Part shown: positions 42,641 to 55,170 of the stretch, one piece after another
How positions within the stretch are numbered: the first letter of the stretch is position 1
How the letters are laid out: the number at the start of each line of letters is the position of its first letter
Assembly (NCBI GenBank): GCA_010093485.1
Contig: MU001512.1
Coordinates: forward strand, 704,842-768,841
Direction of reading: 5' to 3'
DNA: 64,000 nucleotides
From: Karstenula rhodostoma CBS 690.94
Lineage: Eukaryota > Ascomycota > Dothideomycetes > Pleosporales > Didymosphaeriaceae
The notes under the pieces: generated by a model
What the model was told of the DNA's origin: nothing
What the model saw: the letters and a program-made list of their open reading frames with translations, nothing else
Database searches by the model: none
Position numbers and translations under genes: made by a program

Positions 42641-43878
42641 CCTCTACATTTTCTTCTTCTCTTCCTATATTTTCTTTACCAATTTGTAATACCGACGAGG
42701 CATTGACTGCCTCTTGCTGTCCATACCTACCAACACCACATCTCTTTGTCAATACTTGAACATTCTCCTATCATACTGTGTATTGTACGATACCCACACG
42801 CACCCACTGGAAATGTTTCCCGGCATCAGCACGGCGTTCGGGTTTGAGGTTCTGAAGGGAATTGTACCATAGGAGAAGTGCCATAGGTATATATGAGAGA
42901 CTATGCATCGCTAGACGGAAAGTCGTTTTTCGCACCCTGGGCTTTCTTGCAACAAGTCGGAATTTTTACAGCTTAGTGTTCTCAACCGTTCAGAATCATC
43001 CAGTGGTTGAATGGGTGTCGCGAACGGCCGTAGCACGTGGTGTAATTACCCGCCGGCGGTGCTTTTTCCGGTCGTCGGGGCTATGGCGGCTCGCAGGATA
43101 TTTCTGAGTCGCGATCGCAAGCATCGGGGAATATTTTTGCACGTTTCGAATTCGCAGTCCATGCATCGGAACAACCTACTCTCGAGCCGCCCTCGAGAGA
43201 TACAAGTTCCCAGCCCATCTAACTACCTACTTGGGGGGTTGGTTTCTCTGTACACGACGAGTCCCTCGCAGCGAGGCACGCTCACAACCAGCCATCTCGT
43301 TTGCTGGACAGGAAACGATGCTTGTCGGCCGTCTGTTTAATTGTCACGGGGAGTCATGGATAAACTCGTGCTACTGTTTTTGCACGATAACTGACACCAG
43401 CGGTGTGGTTGGCCAAGCTTTGCGTATGTAAAGGGTGTTACCTATCCGCCGGAGATTGGACCGAAGTAGCGATGGTCGGCTCGGCTTTTGACCAGAGAAT
43501 GATGCAGACAATGGGCTCTCTTCATTCCACCAAGAAGAATGAGGCAGCAGAGCGAGCATGCTTTGGGAAAGAGTAGCGACGGTCATGAGTGAAAGGTTCC
43601 AGTTAAAGGGCGAGGCCAACAAGGCTCGGTCAGCTATTACGTAGCTTTGTCATTGCATAGGCACGATGAATACGTGAGAAAGTGCAGGCCAGTTGCGGCG
43701 AGGGATGCTCATCGGGCTTTGGTCGGCGGCGAGTGGTGGGGCTTGCCATGCCAGACCCAGGTGCTGTTGTCTTAATACGCACTAACCAACAAGGACCCCC
43801 ATCCACGCCCGCCTACAAAACTTATCCCGGCCCAACACTTCTTCTTCCCTCTCTCTTCCTCTCTACACACCTTTCACC
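42641..43878. promoter_or_regulatory. Intergenic region with CT-rich transketolase leader
   Basis: A 1.24-kb spacer. The last ~60 nt before the ATG at 43879 are almost pure pyrimidine (TTCTTCTTCCCTCTCTCTTC), typical of strongly expressed fungal metabolic genes. No coding frame is recognised upstream. Confidence 0.55.
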
Positions 43879-46518
43879 ATGTCGTCAGGTTACAGCAAGA
43901 CGGATGAGCTCGCTATCAACACCATTCGAACCCTCGCGGTACGTTGTCGCCCTGCTCTGCTTACCCCACCATGACGACAAGCCTGCCCCGCCATCGCGGT
44001 TTTTCTCGCAACGCGTCAACCCGCTCGGTTTCGGCGCATTCTACGCTCTGCACAGTCCCAATTACTGACTATAATGCTGTCTCCAGGTCGATGCCACGCT
44101 CGCGGCAAACTCTGGCCATCCAGGCGCCCCGATGGGTCTCGCCCCAGTCGCCCACGTCCTGTTCAACAAGTTCATGACGTTTAACCCTAAGAACCCCGAC
44201 TGGGTGAACCGCGACCGTTTTGTTCTCTCGTACGTGCCCTCCATTCGCTCTAGCTCCGCAGCAGTCGCATACGGCGCATTTCTCCGAGCAATGCGCCAAT
44301 GGATTGCATCTCAGACAGCCATCTCCGCGGGACCATAGCTATCAGCAAGATTTGCTTTTGTGGTCCCAGAATGATTCAGCATCATGCAGGAGCTTGGACG
44401 AGGAAAACGGCATTTCCGGCAAGCTCCGCTGTTGTGCAAGATCTGCGTGGATTTTTGCGGGGCATGATGCAACGAATTCACTGACTCCTAGTTTAGCAAC
44501 GGGCACGGATGCATGCTCCAGTATGCTCTCCTTCATCTGTTCGGCTACAAGTTGACCATCGACGACTTGAAGAACTTCCGTGTAAGTTCTCTTGGTGTTG
44601 CGGAGGTGGTGTTATGACACGAGTACTGATTTGTGGTTACAGCAAGTTGACAGCATCACCCCCGGTCACCCCGAGGCTCATGACACTCCCGGTATTGAAG
44701 TCACAACCGGCCCGCTTGGCCAGGGTTTCGCCAATGCCGTCGGTCTCGCTATTGCGCAGGCGCATACCGCGGGTGTTTTCAACAAGCCCGGCTACGAGCT
44801 GATTAACAACCACACATACATGTTCTTCGGTGATGGCTGCGCCATGGAGGGTATTGCCAGCGAGGCTGCCTCTACTGCCGGTCACTTGCAGCTGGGTAAC
44901 TTGATTGCCATCTACGACGACAACCACATTTCCATCGGTATGTTTCTCGGCGACTAAGTCCAGTTGAGACGCTAATTGTGGGTCTGCAGATGGTGACACC
45001 AAGTGCGCATTCACCGAGGACGTTATGAAGCGCTTCGAGGCCTACGGATGGCACACTCAGCACGTCGAGGACGGCGACTCTGACCTCGAGGGTATTGAGA
45101 AGGCTATTGCTGAGGCCAAGAAGGTCACGGACAAGCCATCAGTCATTAAGCTTACCACCACTATCGGTTTCGGTTCCAAGCTCCAGGGTACTGGTGGCGT
45201 CCACGGCAACCCCTTGAAGGCGGATGATGCCAAGCAGGTCAAGGAGAAGTTCGGTTTCGACCCTGAGAAGACCTTCCAGGTTCCTCAGGAGGTCTACGAC
45301 CAATACCACAAGCACGCTGCCGAGGGTGCCGCTGCCGAGGAAGAGTGGAACAAGCTCTTTGAGAAGTACGGCAAGGAGTACAAGGACCTTCACGCTGACC
45401 TTGCTCGACGATTGACTGGTGATCTGCCAGAGGGCTGGGTTAGCAAGCTCCCCACATACAAGCCTTCGGATCCCGCTATTGCGTCCCGAAAGCTCTCCGA
45501 GAGCGTCTTGGAGGCTATATACGAGGCTGTCCCTGAGCTCCTTTCCGGTTCCGCTGATCTGACCGGTTCCAACAACACCCGCTGGAAGAACGCCGTTGAC
45601 TTCCAGCCCCCAAGCCTTGGTATCGGCGAGTGGTCTGGCCGCTACCTCCGATATGGTGTCCGTGAGCATGCCATGGCCGCCATCATGAACGGTCTTTCCG
45701 CCTACGGCACCATCATCCCTGCCGGTGGTACTTTCCTCAACTTCGTCTCATATGCTGCCGGTGCCGTCCGTCTATCCTCGCTTTCTCACCAGCGTGTCAT
45801 CTACGTCGCTACCCACGACTCCATCGGTCTTGGTGAGGATGGTCCCACTCACCAGCCTATCGAGACGCTTGCCCACTTCCGCGCTCTGCCCAACATGATG
45901 GTGTGGCGCCCTGCTGATGGTAATGAGACTTCGGCTGCCTACTACATGGCGCTCACCTCCAAGGGCACTCCCTCCATCCTTGCCCTTACCCGCCAGAACC
46001 TGCCCCAGCTTGAGGGCTCAACACTTGACAAGGCTATCAAGGGTGGCTACGTTGCTCTCGACAACGAAAAGGCTGACGTCACTCTCGTCTCCACTGGTTC
46101 GGAAGTTTCGCTCTGCTTGGAAGCTGTCAAGGTCCTCAAGGAGCAGGGTCTTACCGCACGTGTTGTGTCCATGCCTTGCGTTGAGGTTTTCGACGCCCAG
46201 TCCAAGGATTACCGCCTCTCTGTCATCCCCGACGGAATTCCCACCCTCAGCGTGGAGGTCATGTCTACCCTTGGTTGGGAGAAGTACTCCCACGAGCAGT
46301 TCGGCCTTAACAGGTTCGGTGCTTCTGGTCCTTACAAGAAGGTCTACGAGGTATGTTTTCTCTTCGCTTACAGCGAAGACCGTGATCTAACATTGTCACA
46401 GAAATTTGAGTTCACTCCCGAGGGCGTTGCCAAGCGTGCTAAGCTTACCGTTGACTTCTACAAGGACGTCAAGCCTCTCCGCTCGCCTATCAACCGCGCT
46501 TTCACTCAGCTTATCTAA
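43879..46518 (+). CDS. TKL1: Transketolase
   Basis: Thiamine-diphosphate enzyme of the non-oxidative pentose phosphate pathway. It moves two-carbon units between ketoses and aldoses in the cytosol. Six exons (43879-43938, 44087-44229, 44497-44581, 44643-44937, 44990-46350, 46402-46518) give 686 aa, the normal length. It starts [20 protein letters not shown], then the substrate/TPP motif [12 protein letters not shown]. The ThDP-binding GDG starts at 159 and runs to [10 protein letters not shown]. The transketolase pyrimidine-domain signature is [17 protein letters not shown]. Introns crowd the 5' end, as usual in ascomycete transketolases. Intron 2 (267 nt) is unusually long and ends in a tandem acceptor (CTAGTTTAG); only the distal AG keeps frame. 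Confidence 0.97.
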
Positions 46519-47077
46519 GTTGTTAATGTCTGCTAAAGGTTGGTTGCGAGGGCGATGTTCAATGTTACGATTTGCTATGACTGAATGGAAGATGCGATGA
46601 GCGCGCTTTGCTGGCTAGGCAGCTGCGCTACGGAAAAGGAAATAGGTGTATAGAATTCGATATCTTTGTTTGATCCAATGCCAGCTTAATGGACGATTGC
46701 GCAGTCGCCTTGTGAAGTTTGTGCTGGACATATGGATACGTCTATGCACTGAGATTGTCAAAGTCGCCGCGGCAATTGGTTTGGTGGGGTGAATTGCGCA
46801 CAACACACAATGACATGTGCAGCACTAGGTCAAAAGTTTGGCTACCGCACTGCTCCGCCAATGTACTCAGATCTTTGTCCAGACAACTGTAACAGAGGCA
46901 GGACTGTTTTAAACGCCAAGCGGTTCGAGTCGCCAGGAGAAGGGATTCGGGTCGTCATCTCGTCCGAATTCCTGCCCCATGATGCAGGGCGTTGGGAGTA
47001 AACAGGAGAGGAGGTGAGGTTAGCGGTGGAGAGTGTGTGCGGGGAGGGGTCTTCATTTGAGGCGGGGAGTTGAGTGA

Positions 47078-47112
47078 GGGCGGTCGAGGGGCGGTCGAGG
47101 GGCAGGCTTGGG
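47078..47112 (+). other. Canonical G-quadruplex motif
   Basis: Four G-tracts of 3, 4, 4 and 3 G are separated by three loops of exactly 7 nt, the first two identical (CGGTCGA). This satisfies the classical G3+N1-7 rule. Confidence 0.7.
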
Positions 47113-48451
47113 TTCAGAGGCGTGGGAAAGGGGTTTTGTAAATGAGCGGTTGGGATCGATTGATCTAAGTACACAGTAGGCAGGCCCTGTCGTGGGGAAG
47201 ACTCAGTGTGTCGTTGTTTTGTAGGACTTATTGTATCTTGTCCTGACCTTCAATGTCGTTTGTTGAGTAAAGAACCGGGGTACCTTTAAAGAGTATCTCA
47301 TCGTTCTGTACATCTATCGCCCTGTTCATCAATCTCGCTGATGGCTGAGGTGGGATAGCGAAGAAACAACAGTTGTGCACAGCCGGGATCAGAGTGACAC
47401 CCCATGTACATGGCAGGGTTCCAAAGTCGGGTTTACTTGTGCATTGGGCGTATCGCTCTCGAAAAGACACGTCGGTGTGAACGGGTTCGGCGATCGGTGA
47501 GTGGCACATAGTGTTCGTGCAACATGATTCACAAGGGAAATCAGGACTGCACGGCACAGCGTTGCCGTGGTGTTATGTTCCTTTCCAGAGGCACGGGATC
47601 GGCACGGAAGGGTCGGTAGGATTTAGCGAGTTGCTCCACGGGCACCATTCTGTGATTGTATGGTATGACGCCGCCACGAAGGCCTGGGTCTAGGCGGCGA
47701 TGGTTGGCGGGTTTCTGGTGGGCTGGAGCTGGCAGGCCCACTTGCGGATCTCCCATGCAGTAGCATGCACGCACATAACAAATTGCAGATGCGGCAACAG
47801 GCGTTCCTGGGGTGACATGGTGTAAATGGGCACTTCTTCACAGCACATAATCTTACGCAAGACCAACAATCACAGATATGCTGCCGGGTTCGTATCGCCA
47901 CCACACGTTGAACCCATCTTGGAAGGCCTGAAGGAAAGCGGGCAAATGAGACGTAATCTACCATGAGACAAGGCTGAGCATCAATTGATCTTCGCCGATG
48001 CTGATGTGCTACGCCAGCATAAGCCAATGGGAGCTGGGCGGCTTCTCGTAACAGGGCCCATGGATGGAACAAACCTTGGAAGGCACATACATAAAGGTGA
48101 TGCGGGATGGGGACGTGGTGGGCAGCAATTTGTCGCGGGGAATGGAAAGGAGGTGGCACTGGCAGGAAACGGATCATGATCTTGTCGGTGAATGGGGCCA
48201 AAGCGACCTGGGATCGTGCTGTGACCCTCGCTTTCGGCGCCGTGAATTGAAGACAGGTTTCAGGGGAACCAGAGCGTCGCCGCAAGGCGCCAGAGGCTCC
48301 AGCCTGCTAAATATACAATCCACCGCGTAAAGGGGGACTGGCATTGTGGGGCGAGGCATTGATGCTTGTTGTACATTCTCATGCACCGGTCGCAGATTCC
48401 TCAAGAACAAGCCGCACCTTCCGGTCGCCCTGCGTCACACACCTGGTGCTC

Positions 48452-48514
48452 ATCAATCAATCAATCAATCAATCGCAGCTCGCAGCCCGCAACCCGCAAC
48501 CCGCAACTCGCAAC
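48452..48514. repeat. ATCA microsatellite plus CCGCAAC 7-mer array
   Basis: ATCA is repeated almost six times at 48452-48474, followed by four tandem 7-mers at 48487-48514 (three CCGCAAC and one TCGCAAC). This lies in the leader or promoter of the PSD gene, ~340 nt before its start. Confidence 0.85.
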
Positions 48515-48851
48515 AGCCGCCATCGATCGCTCAGCCGCTTGAGATCCGCTTTCCCCATCCGCGCGAGCTCCTCCACCAAGCAAGCGCGAGCAGCGAGCAG
48601 CGAGCTAGTCAAAGGCACGCCTCGGCCCAAGCCGCGCTGCCCATCTTCGTACTGTCCCATCTGTCCTCTCAGCTGCTCGTGAGGACGGGCATACCATCTC
48701 GACAGGCGTCCGTCTTCGTCCTGCTGCATGTATTGATCCGCACTTCCCGAATCGCAAGAAACCTGGCGCGAACCAAGCATCCTTGGCCAGTGACCACACA
48801 GCCCCGACCCGCAGGGCCCGTCTATGCAGCCTAGTTCCGTCGACAAGCAGC

Positions 48852-51800
48852 ATGCCGCGTCCAGCCTTTACGACCAAGTTGTCGCTGCCGGTCCGCCTCA
48901 AGCACAACAACAACAACAACACAAACTCGGCACCCACCAGCCGCACCGTGAGCCCCAAACGCGCCGCAATGAACGAGCTCAGCAAGCCTGGGCTGGTGTT
49001 GCGCGCCAATGTCATCCAGGTGCGTGCTACCCCGCGGAGAGCTACACCTGAGCTAACCACCGCTGCAGGGCCGCAACCTCGCTGCGAAGGACAGGAGCGG
49101 CACCTCTGATCCTGTAAGTGCCACCCGATTACCAATCTGTGCGACCGTTGCAATCCCAGCCGTAGCTGACAACGAGCCTTGCAGTACCTCGTCCTGAACG
49201 TCGGAGACGCCCGCGAAGCCACGCCACCCATCAACAAGACCCTGAACCCAGAATGGAACACCACGCTCGAGTTCCCGATAGTCGGCATGCAGAGCATGCT
49301 GCTCGAGGCATGCTGCTGGGACAAGGACCGCTTTGGCAAGGACTACATGGGCGAGTTTGACGTCATACTTGAGGATGTCTTCCAGAACGCAAGAGCGGTG
49401 CAGGAGCCCAAGTGGTTCCCACTCGAGTCGAGACGCACCGGCAAGAAGAAGGCAGTGGTCACGGGCGAAATCCAGATCCAGTTCTCCCTCGCCGACGCGA
49501 GCAACCCCAATGCCTCCAACGACGACCTCATCCAGAAGCTCATGTCGTTTGTCTCGCAGACGCCCAGCCCCGACGAAGACGAAGACGAAATCTTGCTCCG
49601 AACCGAAAGCGCAGAGAATGACGATGAAGCCGAGGAGGAAGAAAGTTCAGACGAAGCCCTCGACGAGGGCAAGAAGGCAGAGAAGAGAGAGAAGCGGCGC
49701 AGAAAGCTCAGGTTGGCAAGACTGAAAAAGAAGGCGAACAAGCTCCGCAGCTACGAATTCTCTGGCAAGACCGAAGTGGCGGGTGTGCTTTTCTTGGAGA
49801 TTAGCAAGGTCACTGATCTGCCGCCCGAGAAGAATGGTGGGTGCAAACGTTGCGGGCAGAGTTCGCAAGCTAACGTGCTACAGTCACTCGCACCTCTTTC
49901 GACATGGACCCGTTCGTCGTCACCTCGCTCGGAAAAAAGACGTATCGTACAAAGACCATCAGCCATAACCTGAACCCGGTGTTTGACGAGAAGCTCGTTT
50001 TCCAGGTCCTCAGGCACGAAACCAACTATTCGGTCAGCTTCACAGTCATAGACAAAGACAAGTTCTCTGGCAACGACTACGTCGGAACAGTCAACTTTCC
50101 GGTCGAAAAGGCGGTTTCCGTGGCCCCGGAAGCTGACCCTACAACCGGCCTTTACAAGCTGCCCGAGCCGTCCGATTCTCCGGGCCTCCCAGAAACGAGG
50201 GAAGCTAGGAGATCGCGCTTCCGGCTCCCAATGTCTCGATCGTCATCCACCCATAGTCTTTCTCGCCTTGGCCGACCCAGTCTGCGCAAGGAGAACTCAG
50301 CGGGCTCGCTATCAGGGAAAGAATCAAGTAGTAGCTTAGCGCCACCCCCGACGAGTGTTCCGCAAACGCCTGGAGTTGAAAACAATGGACAGGCCGCTCC
50401 TGGCATTCCTTCCGTCAATGTGGATCCAACCGCTGCAGATGATCAAGATCTCAAAATGTACACATTGCCCTTGGAGATGAAGAACAAAGAGCGTTGGGAG
50501 GCGAAGCACAGCCCGACCTTATACATCAAGGCCAAGTACCTTCCTTACAAGGCGTTGCGTCAGCAATTCTGGCGAGCTATGCTCAAACAGTATGATGCTG
50601 ACGACAGTGGTCTGATCGACAAAGTCGAGATCACCACCATGCTGGACACTTTGGGCTCGACTCTTCACGAATCCACCATCGATGGCTTCTTCCGCAAGTT
50701 CTCGGGAGAACCTAATAGCGACGAGGTACTCACCTTTGACCAAGCGGTTATGTGCTTGGAGGAGCAGTTGCAGCGCGTCGAGGAACGAGACGCTAAGAAG
50801 GGCTCTTTCGGACATCTTACAGCTTCAAGCAGCGACCTCTTTGCGTCGGGCACCGTCACGCCTTCTCTTACCTCTGGCACACAGACCCCGCTGAACGTGC
50901 ACCCCTCCCAAACATCGATACCAGCACTTGAAACGGAGCACCTCGGCATTGACGGCGAGGAAGGCGACGTTCTACCTGGAGATGACTTGGCAGATGAGAA
51001 GGGCGAAGAACATGTCATTGAGATTCGAGAGTGTCCTATCTGCCATCAACCACGTCTGAACAAGAAGTCTGATGCTGATATCATCACCCATGTCGCCACC
51101 TGCGCCAGCCAAGATTGGCGACAGGTCAACAATATTGTCATGGCCGGATTCGTTACTGCAAGCCAGGCGCAGCGCAAGTGGTACTCGAAGGTCATCACAA
51201 AGATCTCCTACGGCGGATACAAACTCGGAGCCAACTCGGCCAATATCCTGGTTCAAGACCGCCTTACGGGACAGATCAACGAGGAGCGCATGAGTGTTTA
51301 TGTGAGGCTTGGTATCCGTCTGCTCTACAAGGGTCTCAAGGCGAACAATATGGAGAAGAAACGGAGTAAGTATCTTCATGACATGTACGCGGGTTGATGC
51401 TAACCTCATCCAGTTCGAAAGCTGCTGCGATCCCTCAGTTTCAAGCAAGGACGGAAGTACGACGACCCTGCATCGGCTAGAGAGATTGAGGGCTTTGTTG
51501 CCTTCCATCAGCTTGACATGTCTGAGGTCCTGCTCTCGATATCGGACTTCAAGAGCTTCAACGAGTTCTTCTATCGAGCTTTGAAGCCTGGGGCGCGACC
51601 ATGCTCGGCTCACGAAGATCCCAGGGTCATTGTTTCTCCTGCAGACTGTCGGTCTGTGGTCTTCAACACACTCGATGCAGCTCAGGCGATATGGGTCAAG
51701 GGCCGTGAGTTCACAGTTCAACGATTGTTGGGCGATGCCTATCCCGAGGACGCAAAGCGCTATGTTGGAGGATCTCTCGGTATCTTCCGCCTCGCACCGC

Positions 51801-52383
51801 AGGATTACCACCGCTTCCATATCCCTGTGGATGGTGTCATGGACGAACCAAAGACCATTGAGGGCGAGTACTACACCGTAAACCCCATGGCTATTCGCTC
51901 GGCGCTCGACGTGTACGGCGAGAATATACGGGTTTGTGTACCGATCGATTCAGTAGCCCATGGACGGGTGATGGTGATTTGTATTGGCGCGATGATGGTC
52001 GGCAGCACTGTCATTACACGCAGCAAAGGAGATCAGGTCAAGCGAGCTGAGGAATTGGGCTACTTCAAGTTTGGCGGAAGCACCCTGCTGTTGCTTTTTG
52101 AGCCAGGTCAGATGCGGTACGATGAGGACCTGGTCGACAACTCTAGAGCTGCTTTGGAAACTCTCGTAAGTCTACCCACCCGCGGTACACTGGCTTCAAC
52201 TAAAACACCTAGGTTCGCGTTGGCATGTCTATTGGCCATAGCCCCAATAGAGCTTCTCACGCGCCTGATATGCGGAAGGAGAACCCTACGCTCGAAGAGA
52301 AGCAAGACGCAAAACGTCGTATCGAGGGCAGCCTGGCACCAGAGGGAGTCCAGGGTCCGATGCCAGGCGCAGGCTTCCAGTAG
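48852..52383 (+). CDS. PSD2: Phosphatidylserine decarboxylase with two C2 domains (PSD2 type)
   Basis: Converts phosphatidylserine to phosphatidylethanolamine on Golgi/endosomal membranes. Six exons (48852-49019, 49069-49113, 49185-49836, 49884-51365, 51414-52165, 52213-52383) give 1089 aa. Domain order: Asn-rich N-terminus; C2 domain at ~45-160; an acidic then Lys/Arg-rich linker; second C2 at ~258-375 (DMDPFVVTSLGKK, IDKDKFSGNDYVG); an EF-hand loop DADDSGLIDKVE; a CxxC...HxxxC zinc-finger-like motif (ECPICHQPRL to THVATC); and the decarboxylase core. The self-cleavage motif is GGST at 1003-1006. Cleavage before Ser1005 makes the pyruvoyl group. The ATG at 48852 is the first in frame; only a TTG lies upstream. 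It is the Ca2+-regulated class-II enzyme, distinct from mitochondrial Psd1. Confidence 0.95.
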
Positions 52384-52998
52384 CTGTGTCCATAGTATTG
52401 CTTAGACGTAAGGAGGGATATTTGAGGGAACAGGGGTAACGACATGATGAAGGCACACGATAGCATACAGGATTGATTGCGGCTTGGGATGCTGCTCTCT
52501 CTTTAGGGCGTTGGGTATATGGCGGCATAGTAACATTGGATAGCTGTAGTTATATGTTGAAATTGAAGCTGGACCTGCAGCTCTGCTAGACTCGTACGAC
52601 CATGGGAGAGTGGCTCTGTGCGAGAACGCAGTCGACTTGGTGTGAACAAATAGTCATGTGCACCTTCCTTAGTCAGCTGAGCCGGCCCGGCGCCAAGAAG
52701 TTTGGTCAAGGAAGCCGCCCGTGTTTACACTTGACGCAAGCCCACTACATCCCAGCCCGTGTGCGACTGCCGACACCACCCTTTAACGCGCCCGAGCAGC
52801 ATACACATTATTCGCCAATTCATACGCCTGATCCATACGAAACAATCGAATATCATATCCGCGCACCCCCCCGAACTCGCCGACGTGCGCGTGTTGTTGC
52901 CGCATGCACGCGCTTCGCTCTCCGCACCCGCCAACAACCACGTCGCAACCGAACTCATGACAGCTGTATTCGCGAGATCCCCCCTGCACCCGCTACCG
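52384..52998. promoter_or_regulatory. Spacer and leader upstream of the Dsn1 gene
   Basis: About 600 bp between tandem genes. It holds the PSD 3' UTR and the C-rich Dsn1 leader. An upstream in-frame ATG at 52957 could extend Dsn1 by 14 residues. Confidence 0.45.
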
Positions 52999-54734
52999 AT
53001 GGCCACAAACCGCGCGACTGCGCGACGGAGGAGCGCCAGAACCGCATTCGAAGACGACGATGCGCCTGTTGTGAAAAGGGCAAAGACTGAAGTGACCGCC
53101 ATGGCGAAGAAGACAAACGGCGCGGCAAGAAAGGCTGCAAAAACAGGTGAGTTGGGCGCATTTGTGGCATGGCCGAGCGGGGTGTACCGAGGCTTCAATC
53201 GCGCGCAAGTCGCGTCATTGAGCTACCAATCGAGGGCTGGCAAGCTAACAGGAGCACAGCATACGACGAGGATGACGACGGTTTCCAGTTTACGCGTCGC
53301 ACATCAAGGCGGACGACCAAGGCCCAACCCGCCCCCGAACCAATACCCGAAGAACCAAGCAAGCCTCCACCAGCGCGTAGGAAGAAGTCACTCGCTGTGC
53401 CTGAGCCCGAGCCCGAGCAGTCTGCACCGCAGAGAAAGAGGCGGTCAGCGCGTTTGTCAGGTGACAAAGAACACTTGGACCAGATCGACGGCAGCGCAGA
53501 CGCAGCGAAGGCCGCGCCAAAGCGAGCGAAGAAGACCGCACCTGTAGAAAAAGTGAAGAAGAAACAGGTCACCCCTGCGCCGGAACCGCAAGCAGAGGCG
53601 AAGGCTGCGCCTGCTCCTGTGCAGACACCGAAACTGGACGGGCTCAATGTCGCGAAGAAGCGCGATGGGGCGACCAAGATCATGTTGCCCTTCGCGGACA
53701 CACCTGTGATCAATCGCAACAAGGAAATGCGGAAAGGGGGCAAAGATGGTCATCGACGGAGTAGCACAGGACTGAGAGGAAGGAGAGCAAGTTCCCTGAT
53801 CGACAGCGGGATGTCCAATGGTAAGTGGTTGCACGACCCCCTACTTGTAGGGACTTGTACTGATATGCGTCAGCATTACCGCATTCTGAAGTCGAAGTTC
53901 GCGATTTTTACAAGTACATCGAGCAAAGCTTACCGGAACCGCGGCGTATGAAGCAACTATTGACCTGGTGTGGCTCCCGAGCGCTACCAGAGAAGCCTTC
54001 AGGAAACGTCAAAAACGCAAATGCCATCATGGCTGCACGAGCCATCCAACAAGAGCTTATAGACGATATCGCGAGCAGACCGGAACTTTCAGATTGGTTT
54101 AGCAGGGAGGAAACAGCACCTCCGACTGTGGTGAAGAAGCCCAACCCTCAGAATGTTAAGAACCAGGCAACGCTCGAAGAATTTGAACAAGAGGTTAAAC
54201 GGTATGACACTTCTTTCCTGGTCTATCGTATCTTGCCCCGAACTGACATGAACTAGCCTCGAGGAAGAAAAGGCCGCCTGGGAGGCCTTAGCTGCGTTCC
54301 CAGACCCCTTACCCGCGCCATCGATACAAACCGGAACCCCCACATTCGCCGATATCGACGCTTCTCTTCTTGACAGCGAACAAGCCTCCATACTAGCCGC
54401 CCTCCAAAGTTCGCAACCGCCGCAAACCGCCGAATCATCCTCCAACCCCTCTTCCTCCACATTCACTTTCACTTTCACAACACCCACCGCATTACAAGTA
54501 CACCTCGAGAAGCTTTCGCTTTCGCTGGAACCGAACATCGACCTCTTCGCAGACGGCGTGCACAAGATGGAGCAATACAGGAATACGGCTGAGCGGGTGG
54601 CAGACCGCGTGCTGGGCACTGCGTCGAAGCGGTTGGAAGAGCGAGACAAGGAGAGCAAGGCGAAGGTCGGCAGTGAGGGTATCGGGGTGGGCGATGTGCT
54701 CCGGGGACTCGCGGGCGTGCTCAAGGAGTCATAG
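52999..54734 (+). CDS. DSN1: Kinetochore protein Dsn1/Mis13 (MIND complex)
   Basis: Subunit of the Mis12/MIND complex that links centromeric chromatin to the Ndc80 microtubule-binding complex. Four exons (52999-53146, 53260-53820, 53874-54201, 54257-54734) give 504 aa. The first ~230 residues are basic, Pro/Ala/Lys-rich and disordered. The conserved block begins with the RRSSTGLRGRRASSLIDSG motif, whose Ser residues match the Aurora B target region of the family. It is followed across the next splice by LPHSEVEVRDFYKYIEQSL and PEPRRMKQLLTWCGSRAL, the Mis13 signature. A helical C-terminal part (VHLEKLSLSLEPNIDLFADGVHKM) follows. I chose 52999 because ATGG matches Kozak better and the peptide MATNRATARRR fits homologues; 52957 is possible. 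Confidence 0.9.
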
Positions 54735-55170
54735 GGTGTCTCTAAGACCGCGGATATGATTGAAGAGTCGTAGGAAGTCTCTAGGTCCGGCACAATCATC
54801 GTGACGGTGACTGAGGTAGTGCCGCTGAAGGAAAGTTGCTCATGACTGTTGATGCGGCGTGCTGTTCGTGCGTTCGTTTGCATGAGAATGACGTATGTGG
54901 AGTTGGTTACTTTGCTGCTTTTGTCCAGGCTGTGTTGCATTTCAGGCGTTGGTATTGAGAGGAGGGAGTTCGGGTATACCATTCTCTGTCAAGTCTATGC
55001 AGTTACAACTACATCATATGTCAAGTTATCTCGAGCGAGCCTGTCCCGACCCGAGTATTGCCACCGTAAAGCTCGTCCTTGTTGCTCTTCACCGTCTCTC
55101 CAGTCCAACGTAGATATCCCCTTTTACATGCAACTTCGCGCGTGCTGTCCGTCGACGGTTCAGCAGCCCT
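54735..55170. other. Convergent spacer between Dsn1 and the OB-fold gene
   Basis: A 436-bp gap between two 3' ends. It presumably contains both 3' UTRs. No further feature is seen. Confidence 0.5.

Larger units (their letters stand above)
46519..48851. other. Intergenic region with G-quadruplex motif and short repeats
   Basis: A 2.3-kb spacer between transketolase and the PSD gene. It contains a G-rich strand-skewed segment with a canonical G4 motif (47078-47112), a Cys-rich frame on the minus strand (47228-47557) that lacks an ATG at its start, an ATCA microsatellite and a 7-mer array. No gene is called. Confidence 0.5.
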
